A DNA stretch of 5,604 bases, taken from contig CAYFTS010000073.1 of assembly GCA_964346135.1 (NCBI GenBank), positions 1 through 5,604 on the forward strand, in the 5' to 3' direction. This DNA comes from B1-G15 sp964346135. GTDB lineage: Archaea > Thermoproteota > Bathyarchaeia > Bathyarchaeales > Bathyarchaeaceae. The notes beneath the pieces are model-generated. The model did no database searches. It was not told where the DNA came from and saw only the letters and a program-made list of their open reading frames with translations. Positions 1 through 4,792 of this stretch are shown here, one piece after another. The translations under genes and the position numbers were made by a program. Positions within the stretch are counted from its first letter, which is position 1. Each line of letters opens with the position of its first letter.

Positions 1-60
1 GCAGTATGCATAAGTAAAAGCAAGAACGACACGTATTGTAAATCAAAATAATTGCGAATT

Positions 61-70
61 TAAAATAAAG
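61..70 (-). terminator. Probable U-tract terminator of the dehydrogenase gene
   Basis: Read on the minus strand, the stop codon at 75-73 is followed within three bases by a T-rich run (CTTTATTTTA), with further T-rich blocks down to about position 40. Archaeal RNA polymerase commonly terminates at such U-rich tracts without a hairpin, and no stem is evident here. The rest of positions 1-60 shows no gene or repeat that I can support. Confidence 0.35.
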
Positions 71-72
71 TG

Positions 73-996
73 TCACTTGAAGAAGTTAATGATCTTCTCT
101 GCGATCAATGTGGCTGCAGTCCTTTGAGCTTCATCAGTCTGGGCTCCTATGTGACAGGTGCAAACCACATTCGGCAACCTCGTTAACGCTAGATTTATTG
201 TTGGCTCCGTTTCGTAAACATCCAGCGCGGCTCCACCTAGCTTCCCAGCCTGCAACGCTTCCAATAGAGCTCTTTCATCCACGATGGCCCCCCTTGAAGT
301 ATTGATGAGAAAGGCTCCATCCTTCATGAGCCGAAGTTCTTTTGCACCAATCATGTGGCGAGTTTGAGGGGTTAGTGGAACATGAATAGTAACCACGTCG
401 CTACGTTGAAGCAACTCTGAGAGCGGAACGAATTCTCCTTCCAGCTCTCTCAACAATTCAGGCTTCGGAGGCGTTCGCTTCGTGATTAGTATTTTCATTC
501 CAAAGGCTTTGGCGACTCTCGCCACCTTCTCACCAATGTTTCCCAAGCCGATTACACCGAGAGTTTTGCCTCTCAATTCCCAGCCTCTTAGCTTCTTTTT
601 GATCCATTCTTCCTTTTTTATCGCTTGATCTGCAAGTGAGATGTGGCGTGCTAGTGAAATTATTAATCCTATTGTCAATTCAGCTACAGCTCCAGCAGGA
701 GCTTCTGGCGTATTCAAAACAGTTATGTCTCTCTTCTTTGCGGTTTCCAAATCGATGTTGTCCAAGCCCACGCCGGCACGCCCTATTGCCTTCAAATTCT
801 TTCCAGCCTCAATGATTTCCTTTGTAACTTTAGTTCGGCTTCTAACAATTAGTGCATCATAATTTGAAACGATGTCCTTTAGTTGTTCATGTGAAATTGT
901 GGTGTTTACATCGACTTTAAATCCAGCGTCTCTTAACCTTTCTATTCCTTCCTCATGGATTGCGTCGCAGACAAGAATTTTTGCTTTAGGATTCAT
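73..996 (-). CDS. serA: D-3-phosphoglycerate dehydrogenase-like D-2-hydroxyacid dehydrogenase, short form
   Basis: A cytoplasmic oxidoreductase of the D-isomer-specific 2-hydroxyacid dehydrogenase family. The best guess is oxidation of 3-phosphoglycerate to 3-phosphohydroxypyruvate in serine synthesis; glyoxylate/hydroxypyruvate reductase is the main alternative. Residues here are counted from the ATG at 996. The substrate-domain motif GRAGVGLDNID lies at about 72-82 and the Rossmann motif GLGNIG at 150-155. The catalytic trio is Arg235 (NTSRGAIVDE), Glu264 (DVYETEP) and His282 (CHIGAQTDEAQ); the Arg-to-Glu spacing of 29 equals that of E. coli SerA. At 307 residues it has no ACT or ASB regulatory domain, so serine feedback through ACT is not expected. 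The cofactor loop reads ITKRTPPKP, without the acidic residue typical of NAD-preferring enzymes. A TTG at 1017 would add seven residues. I prefer the ATG because a TATA-like element at 1043-1050 predicts transcription starting near 1021. It stands alone, divergent from the peptidase gene. Confidence 0.85.
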   Translation of the reverse strand: MNPKAKILVCDAIHEEGIERLRDAGFKVDVNTTISHEQLKDIVSNYDALIVRSRTKVTKEIIEAGKNLKAIGRAGVGLDNIDLETAKKRDITVLNTPEAPAGAVAELTIGLIISLARHISLADQAIKKEEWIKKKLRGWELRGKTLGVIGLGNIGEKVARVAKAFGMKILITKRTPPKPELLRELEGEFVPLSELLQRSDVVTIHVPLTPQTRHMIGAKELRLMKDGAFLINTSRGAIVDERALLEALQAGKLGGAALDVYETEPTINLALTRLPNVVCTCHIGAQTDEAQRTAATLIAEKIINFFK

Positions 997-1042
997 GAAG
1001 ACTTCTGCCTTTTTCAACTTCTGAAATACTTCGTTGCCTTGA

Positions 1043-1050
1043 ATTTATTT
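1043..1050 (-). promoter_or_regulatory. Putative TATA box of the dehydrogenase gene
   Basis: On the minus strand this reads AAATAAAT and is preceded by the purine-rich GAAAAGA, which resembles an archaeal BRE. A start about 25 bases downstream falls near 1021, giving a leader of roughly 25 bases before the ATG at 996. No convincing Shine-Dalgarno sequence is seen; the closest is AAAGGCAG, 9-10 bases before the ATG. Confidence 0.4.
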
Positions 1051-1114
1051 CTTTTCCAGCAGAAACTTCATTCAGAATAGCGCACTTACATTTTAGGCGA
1101 GAAGCTTAAACATT

Positions 1115-1146
1115 GATGTTAGGCGTGGTTGGGTAAACACGGCAAA
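1115..1146 (+). repeat. Degenerate copy of the ychF P-loop coding segment
   Basis: Positions 1115-1132 are identical over 18 bases to 2801-2818, which encode residues 14-18 (MLGVV) and the start of the G1 loop of the YchF-like GTPase. After a 6-versus-2-base gap the match resumes: AAACAC at 1135-1140 equals 2825-2830, and GGCAAA at 1141-1146 equals 2832-2837 with one base missing. The copy reads ATG TTA GGC GTG GTT GGG TAA, so it is closed by a stop after six codons. Similarity is lost past 1146. An exact 18-base match by chance in a window this size is very unlikely, so I take this as a remnant of duplication or rearrangement. Confidence 0.6.
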
Positions 1147-1173
1147 ATGGTTGACTCTGACGAAATGAAAAGA

Positions 1174-1195
1174 GGCTTTAATAAAGTGTAAAGCC
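1174..1195. repeat. Perfect 7-bp inverted repeat with 8-base loop
   Basis: GGCTTTA at 1174-1180 pairs perfectly with TAAAGCC at 1189-1195 around the loop ATAAAGTG. It could be a small RNA stem or a protein-binding palindrome. No T-tract follows it on either strand, so it does not look like a terminator for either flanking gene. Confidence 0.4.
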
Positions 1196-1276
1196 CGAGG
1201 ACATGTTAGTTCAGTGTGCAGTGAATACCACTACTACAAATACGATATAACAGACTTGGACCTAGAGTATTGAACC

Positions 1277-1327
1277 GTGAAGAACAGCCTCAAGAGAAGG
1301 CGAAGCAATAGCAAGGCTGAACTTCAC
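1277..1327. other. Imperfect long hairpin, possible structured RNA or operator
   Basis: GTGAAG (1277-1282) pairs with CTTCAC (1322-1327). After a symmetrical AA/AA internal loop, CAGCCT (1285-1290) pairs with AGGCTG (1314-1319). This gives twelve base pairs around a 23-base apical loop. AACC at 1273-1276 could pair with GGTT at 1337-1340 across a bulge. The apical loop contains GCGAAGC (1300-1306), a sequence known to fold into an unusually stable DNA mini-hairpin. The element lies upstream of the predicted peptidase promoter, so it should not be in that gene's leader. It may be an independent small RNA, a regulator site or a relic of a mobile element. The strand is undetermined. Confidence 0.45.
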
Positions 1328-1353
1328 CTATGTGTCGGTTGTGAAGGCGAACC

Positions 1354-1367
1354 ACAAATTTTTTTAT
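1354..1367 (+). promoter_or_regulatory. Putative BRE/TATA promoter of the clostripain-like gene
   Basis: The sequence ACAAATTTTTTTAT combines an A-rich BRE-like part with a T/A-rich box about 47-60 bases before the ATG at 1414. Initiation about 25 bases downstream would fall near 1385-1392, leaving a leader of about 20-30 bases. A 5-bp inverted repeat (TTGTG 1339-1343, CACAA 1353-1357) overlaps the upstream edge and could be a regulator site, though it is short enough to be chance. Confidence 0.4.
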
Positions 1368-1400
1368 GCGTGCGCTCTACTACTAGATGAAAAGGAGATA

Positions 1401-1404
1401 GGAG
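1401..1404 (+). promoter_or_regulatory. Shine-Dalgarno site of the clostripain-like gene
   Basis: GGAG lies nine bases before the ATG at 1414, with a second GGAG at 1394-1397. The spacing of the nearer copy is good for archaeal ribosome binding and supports the chosen start. Confidence 0.6.
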
Positions 1405-1413
1405 TGTTCTAAC

Positions 1414-2622
1414 ATGAGAACTAAAATAATAATATGTGCATTACTGTTGACTTTTCTTATCACTGTGTCGGTGAACAATGCTTGGGCGGCTGGACCAAAG
1501 CCACGCATTGCAGACTGGACATTAATGGTCTACATGGCCGCTGACAACAACCTTGACGCTTGGGCTTACGAGTCTCTGTCGTATATGGAAGCGGTCGAGT
1601 TGACAGAGGAGGTAAATGTTGTAGTCTTGTGGGATGGTTACTACGAGCCTGCTTACATGTATGAAGTTGTCAATGGAGGACACGAACTAGTTAGGGACTT
1701 TCCTTTGAACGAAAAAGAGGTAAACATGGGTGACTCAAATACCCTGAATGCTTTCGTGAATTTTGCAACCAAGAAATTTAAGGCGCAACACTACCTGTTG
1801 GACTTATGGGATCATGGAGACGATTTCACCGGAAGCTGCTGGGATGAACATCCTGAGGATTATCTTACCCATGAAGAAGTGGTTGCTGGAGTTGAGGGGC
1901 ATCACATAGACATCTTAGCGTATGACGCTTGCCTCGAAGCTATGATAGAGGTTGCTTACGAATACAATGCACGGAACATGCAGGTCGACTATTTGGTTGG
2001 ATGCGAGAACTACGTTCCTCTCTATGGTCTTCCCTACGACGAAATCTTGGAAGCCCTAACTGCGAGTCCTGATATGTCACCGCTTGATTTCGCCAAGGTC
2101 ATAGTAACAGAGTATGTAGAGTTCTACCAGCCTCGGGCTCACTTTGATGGAGGCGTAATGGCAACATTGTCAGTCATTGACCTTTCAATGGTTGACGAAG
2201 CTGTGGCAGCGTTAGCGGATTTAACCTTGAAACTTGGGAACAACATGACAGAGTATCATGACCTTATCAGCGAGGCTAGAGGTGAAGGAAACCTCCCATG
2301 GGCTGAATATGGGTGGGAATATTACATTGACCTACCCAGCTTTGTAAAGTATCTCAGAGATTACGCGCCCGATAATGAAGTGAGTGAGTTGGCTGGTAAC
2401 CTGTTGTCTACGCTTCAAGAGGATGTCATAAAAGCCGTTGGCAACTCTGAACCCATGGATTCAGCTGAGGCATTGGGATTGGGAATCTGGTTTCCGCCTT
2501 CGAGCGCTACGCAATGGACCTATATCGGACTAGAAACATACAAAACTTTGGAGTTTGCATCTCAAGGATGGCTTGACTTTCTGTACGCCTACTGGCCCAG
2601 CCACCGCGGTGGCAGCAACTGA
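1414..2622 (+). CDS. Secreted clostripain-family (C11) cysteine peptidase
   Basis: A probable extracellular endopeptidase of the clan CD C11 family, whose members usually cleave after Arg or Lys. The 402-residue protein starts with a Sec signal peptide: MRTK, a hydrophobic core at 5-20, and a likely cut after AWA at residue 25. The C11 entry motif WTLMVYMAADNNLD is at 35-48. The catalytic His is H134 in LWDHGDDFTG and the catalytic Cys is C173 in YDACLEAMIEVAYE. Asp171, two residues before the Cys, matches the position proposed to set basic P1 preference in PmC11. The more usual HGGG after the His is HGDD here, and no Lys or Arg lies between H134 and C173, so classical self-cleavage there is not expected. 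There is no C-terminal membrane anchor, lipobox or sorting signal. Its own promoter and a following T-tract make it monocistronic. Clostripains have been reported in sediment archaea (MCG), where detrital protein degradation was proposed. Confidence 0.88.
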   Translation: MRTKIIICALLLTFLITVSVNNAWAAGPKPRIADWTLMVYMAADNNLDAWAYESLSYMEAVELTEEVNVVVLWDGYYEPAYMYEVVNGGHELVRDFPLNEKEVNMGDSNTLNAFVNFATKKFKAQHYLLDLWDHGDDFTGSCWDEHPEDYLTHEEVVAGVEGHHIDILAYDACLEAMIEVAYEYNARNMQVDYLVGCENYVPLYGLPYDEILEALTASPDMSPLDFAKVIVTEYVEFYQPRAHFDGGVMATLSVIDLSMVDEAVAALADLTLKLGNNMTEYHDLISEARGEGNLPWAEYGWEYYIDLPSFVKYLRDYAPDNEVSELAGNLLSTLQEDVIKAVGNSEPMDSAEALGLGIWFPPSSATQWTYIGLETYKTLEFASQGWLDFLYAYWPSHRGGSN

Positions 2623-2663
2623 CGTAAGCGCTGAATTTTCACAGCAGCCAAAACATCCCCTCC

Positions 2664-2670
2664 TTTTTTT
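2664..2670 (+). terminator. T7 terminator tract after the peptidase gene
   Basis: Seven consecutive T residues follow the C-rich ATCCCCTCC about 40 bases after the peptidase stop, as expected for archaeal U-tract termination. A 5-bp inverted repeat follows (CACAC 2675-2679, GTGTG 2687-2691), then TTTT at 2694-2697, which may act as a backup. Confidence 0.5.
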
Positions 2671-2699
2671 CAAACACACATATTACGTGTGAGTTTTCT

Positions 2700-2710
2700 G
2701 ACTTTTCTAA
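2700..2710 (+). repeat. Direct repeat GACTTTTCTAA, copy 1 of 2, before the ychF promoter
   Basis: The 11 bases GACTTTTCTAA occur here and again at 2752-2762, directly before the ATG of ychF, 52 bases apart. The two copies bracket the TATA-like element and the predicted transcription start. They could be paired regulator sites or the footprint of a local duplication. Confidence 0.35.
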
Positions 2711-2715
2711 TTCTG

Positions 2716-2727
2716 TATTTATTAATA
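2716..2727 (+). promoter_or_regulatory. Putative TATA box of the ychF-like gene
   Basis: TATTTATTAATA is a good match to the archaeal box A and lies 36-47 bases before the ATG. Initiation about 25 bases downstream of its centre falls near 2746, giving a short leader of some 17 bases. A second AT-rich candidate (AATAATAAA, 2734-2742) would give a leaderless message starting near the ATG. Confidence 0.45.
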
Positions 2728-2746
2728 CCCTTCAATAATAAATGTA

Positions 2747-2752
2747 GAGAGG
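2747..2752 (+). promoter_or_regulatory. Shine-Dalgarno site deciding the ychF start
   Basis: GAGAGG lies ten bases before the ATG at 2763. The alternative ATG at 2802 would match the usual family N terminus more closely, but it has only A-rich sequence and no comparable site before it. This motif therefore supports the longer protein. Confidence 0.45.
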
Positions 2753-2762
2753 ACTTTTCTAA

Positions 2763-4004
2763 ATGAGTGCACGCGGAAAAGTGCAAAAATATCATTCAAA
2801 GATGTTAGGCGTGGTTGGAAAACCAAACACTGGCAAATCCACTTTTTTCTCAGCGGCAACACTGACTCCAGTGGAGATTGCAAGTCGCCCATTTACAACC
2901 ATAAAGCCAAACCGGGGAATCGGATATATAAGGTCCACATGTGTGTGTAAAGAATTTAACGTTAAAGATAATCCTCAGAACTCGTTGTGCCTAGACGGAA
3001 TACGATTGAGTCCAGTTGAGTTAATCGACTGTGCAGGATTGGTACCTGGTGCCTGGCAAGGAAAAGGACTCGGAAACCAGTTTCTAGACGAAATTAGAAA
3101 AGCAGATGCCCTTATCCACATAGTTGATGCTTCAGGATCAACGGACTCTGAGGGAAAAATGGTTAAGCTAGGAACACATGATCCCCAAGAAGATGTGAAG
3201 TTCTTAGAAACAGAGATAACCATGTGGTTTAACCAGATACTAAAGAAGGACTGGCCTAAACTCGCCAGAACCGCTGAATCAGCAACAACAGACTTACTCA
3301 CTCTACTTGAAAACCGACTGAGCGGATTGGCAATAAAAAGAAGCCACATCATAGAAGCGCTGAGAAAAACAGCGCTTAACGCGGAGAAGCCAACCGAGTG
3401 GACCAACGGCAACCTTCTTGAATTCTTGGATACGTTGAGAAGAGTTTCCAAACCAACGCTGATCGCAGCAAACAAGATTGATCTTCCATATGCGGAGGAA
3501 AACTTGGAGGAACTCAAAGAACTTGGCTACATGGTTATTCCTTGTTGCGCAGAAGCAGAGTTAGCATTGAGGAGAGCTGCAGAGAAGGAGTTGATTGATT
3601 ACAGACCAGGAGATAACGATTTCACTATAGTGAAAATGAAGGAACTAACAGATGTTCAAACCAAGGCTTTGCAAGTAATTAAAGAAAAAATATTGCGGAA
3701 GTATAAGTCTACTGGCGTGCAACAAGCTATTAACATGGCTTTCTTCCAACTCCTAAACATGATCGTTGTCTATCCAGTGGAAGACCTTGAACACCTTAGC
3801 GACCATAAGGGTAAGGTGCTCCCAGACGCATACGTTGTGCCGCACGGAACCACGGCGCGCCAACTAGCCTACAAGATTCACACAGAATTAGGAGAGGGAT
3901 TCATCTATGCAGTGGACGCTCGCAAGAAAACAAGAATCGGAGAAAACCACGTATTAAAGGACAGAGATGTTATCTCAATTGTAAGCGCAAAAAAGAGAGC
4001 TTAA
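2763..4004 (+). CDS. ychF: Archaeal YchF/Obg-like translation-associated GTPase with TGS domain
   Basis: A cytoplasmic P-loop NTPase of the Obg/HflX superfamily (COG0012 type), thought to act at the ribosome; its precise role in archaea is unsettled. The 413-residue protein shows G1 GKPNTGKST at 19-27, G2 threonines at 45-46 (RPFTTIKPN), G3 DCAGLVPGA at 89-97 and G4 NKID at 237-240. A helical insertion spans about 145-225, and a C-terminal TGS domain runs from about 335 to 410. The intact NKID predicts GTP, unlike bacterial and eukaryotic YchF/OLA1, which have an altered G4 and prefer ATP. An archaeal-style Cys cluster lies between G2 and G3 (Cys60, Cys62, Cys76). The 13-residue leader before MLGVVG is longer than usual; an ATG at 2802 would remove it, but the Shine-Dalgarno site favours 2763. 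The gene has its own promoter and converges on the prenyltransferase gene. Confidence 0.92.
   Translation: MSARGKVQKYHSKMLGVVGKPNTGKSTFFSAATLTPVEIASRPFTTIKPNRGIGYIRSTCVCKEFNVKDNPQNSLCLDGIRLSPVELIDCAGLVPGAWQGKGLGNQFLDEIRKADALIHIVDASGSTDSEGKMVKLGTHDPQEDVKFLETEITMWFNQILKKDWPKLARTAESATTDLLTLLENRLSGLAIKRSHIIEALRKTALNAEKPTEWTNGNLLEFLDTLRRVSKPTLIAANKIDLPYAEENLEELKELGYMVIPCCAEAELALRRAAEKELIDYRPGDNDFTIVKMKELTDVQTKALQVIKEKILRKYKSTGVQQAINMAFFQLLNMIVVYPVEDLEHLSDHKGKVLPDAYVVPHGTTARQLAYKIHTELGEGFIYAVDARKKTRIGENHVLKDRDVISIVSAKKRA
2801..2837 (+). repeat. Intact ychF segment matched by the intergenic echo at 1115-1146
   Basis: This stretch encodes the beginning of the GTPase core up to the catalytic P-loop lysine. 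Its first 18 bases recur exactly at 1115-1132, and two 6-base blocks recur further on with small gaps. Because this copy is in frame and complete, it is presumably the parent or the surviving paralogue. Confidence 0.6.
3989..3994 (-). terminator. Possible U-tract terminator of the prenyltransferase transcript, inside the ychF end
   Basis: Read on the minus strand, six consecutive T residues begin 13 bases past the prenyltransferase stop. They lie antisense to the AAA AAG lysine codons at the ychF C terminus. With only two bases between the genes, termination has to occur inside the neighbour. Confidence 0.3.
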
Positions 4005-4006
4005 CC

Positions 4007-4789
4007 TCAGGCACCGAAACGTCTTTTTCTCCTCTGATATGTTCGAACAGTCCGCAACAAATCTATCCGTCGAAAGTCTGGCCAGTAAACGTCTAGGAAA
4101 CAGAGTTCACTGTAGGCGCACTGCCACAGTAAAAACCCACTTAAGCGTTCTTCCCCTGAAGTCCGAATAACTAGGTCAGGGTCCTGCTTAGACATGTAAG
4201 CCGTGTATAGATGACTCTCAAATACTTGCTCATCAATCTCTTCAGGAGTCAATTCCTCTTTCTCCACTTTCCTAGCAATCTTCTTTGCGGCATCCACAAT
4301 CTCCGCCCGCCCACCATAAGCTAGTGCCACATTCAGAAAGTGCTCGTCATAATCCTTTGTCGCTTCCTCCACTCTCTCAATCATTTCTTGAACACTCTTC
4401 GGCAAAAGACCAACCCTTCCAATAACCTTAACCCGAACCTTATGCTTGTGAATTCGCTTGTTCTCAAGAATTTCATGCAACTTCTCCTCCGCAATCTTCA
4501 TGATCTCATCTACCTCTTGTGACGCGCGTTGAAAATTCTCGGTGGAAAAGGCATACAGAGTGATTGATTTCACTCCCAAATCAAGGCACCAATCCAGTAG
4601 CTCCTCGGTTTTATCAGCACCATGATGATGACCAGTCCAAGGATTTAACAGCCGCTCTGAAGCCCAGCGACGATTACCGTCCAATATAATAGCGATGTGC
4701 TCAGGCTTCAATCCACCTTTCACTTGATACCATAACCACTTCTCATAGGCCTTGTAAATACCCAATAAAGATAACAACGTCTTCAGCAT
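4007..4789 (-). CDS. uppS: Archaeal cis-prenyltransferase (undecaprenyl/dolichyl diphosphate synthase type)
   Basis: Condenses isopentenyl diphosphate in the cis configuration onto an allylic diphosphate to build the long polyprenyl carrier used in archaea for protein glycosylation and cell-surface glycan assembly; it acts at the inner face of the membrane. The 260-residue protein carries the catalytic Asp37 in DGNRRWA, His54 in GHHHG, and the AFSTENFQR substrate motif at 80-88. The diphosphate/Mg region has Arg209, Arg215, Ser217 and Glu228. These match E. coli UppS D26, H43, R194, R200, S202 and E213 at constant offsets of 11 and 15. One change is Gly218 where E. coli has Asn203 (RLSGFLLWQ). 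The end RTYQRRKRRFG is typical of the family. A 25-residue amphipathic N-terminal helix may aid membrane contact. The ATG comes three bases after the phosphorylase stop (TAAGCTATG), so coupled translation is likely. Confidence 0.92.
   Translation of the reverse strand: MLKTLLSLLGIYKAYEKWLWYQVKGGLKPEHIAIILDGNRRWASERLLNPWTGHHHGADKTEELLDWCLDLGVKSITLYAFSTENFQRASQEVDEIMKIAEEKLHEILENKRIHKHKVRVKVIGRVGLLPKSVQEMIERVEEATKDYDEHFLNVALAYGGRAEIVDAAKKIARKVEKEELTPEEIDEQVFESHLYTAYMSKQDPDLVIRTSGEERLSGFLLWQCAYSELCFLDVYWPDFRRIDLLRTVRTYQRRKRRFGA
4024..4028 (+). terminator. Possible U-tract terminator of ychF, inside the prenyltransferase end
   Basis: Five T residues within GTCTTTTTCT begin 20 bases after the ychF stop, over the antisense of the prenyltransferase C-terminal basic codons. 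The element is short, so support is weak. It mirrors the minus-strand tract at 3989-3994. Confidence 0.25.
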
Positions 4790-4792
4790 AGC

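Larger units (their letters stand above)
997..1413. other. 417-base divergent intergenic region with promoters, inverted repeats and a ychF echo
   Basis: This gap separates the divergent dehydrogenase and peptidase genes and is long for a compact archaeal genome. It contains the dehydrogenase promoter (about 1043-1058), a degenerate copy of the ychF P-loop segment (1115-1146), a perfect 7-bp inverted repeat (1174-1195), an imperfect long hairpin (1277-1327) and the peptidase promoter (about 1354-1367). A frame open from 1169 to the TGA at 1271-1273 lacks an ATG; it ends in a Tyr/Asp-rich stretch (YHYYKYDITDLDLEY) that looks protein-like. A neighbouring frame at 1123-1191 also stays open. Together these suggest decayed coding sequence, but I cannot name a parent gene other than ychF for the first part. 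Confidence 0.6.

Noticed and set aside
108..862. Short plus-strand frames (108-305 and 641-862) within the dehydrogenase gene
   Set aside because: Both are antisense to conserved catalytic regions, lack a ribosome site, and encode nothing recognisable.
997..1017. TTG start at 1017 for the dehydrogenase
   Set aside because: It would put the start almost at the predicted transcription start and add MKKAEVF before the usual N terminus. The ATG at 996 fits better, though the longer form is not excluded.
1150..1170. Possible C/D-box guide RNA (CTGA followed by AAATGA)
   Set aside because: The boxes do not match the RTGATGA/CTGA pattern at proper spacing, and there is no terminal stem.
1196..1276. 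tRNA-like look of GTTAGTTCAGT and TTGAACC
   Set aside because: No acceptor stem, anticodon arm or T-arm consensus could be assembled on either strand.
2975..3517. 180-codon open frame antisense to ychF
   Set aside because: It lies wholly inside a well-supported conserved GTPase gene. Its translation is Ser-rich with no recognisable domain, as expected for an antisense shadow.
4340..4522. 60-codon plus-strand frame inside the prenyltransferase gene
   Set aside because: It is antisense to a conserved gene and Leu/Asn-rich from complementary codons, with no independent support.
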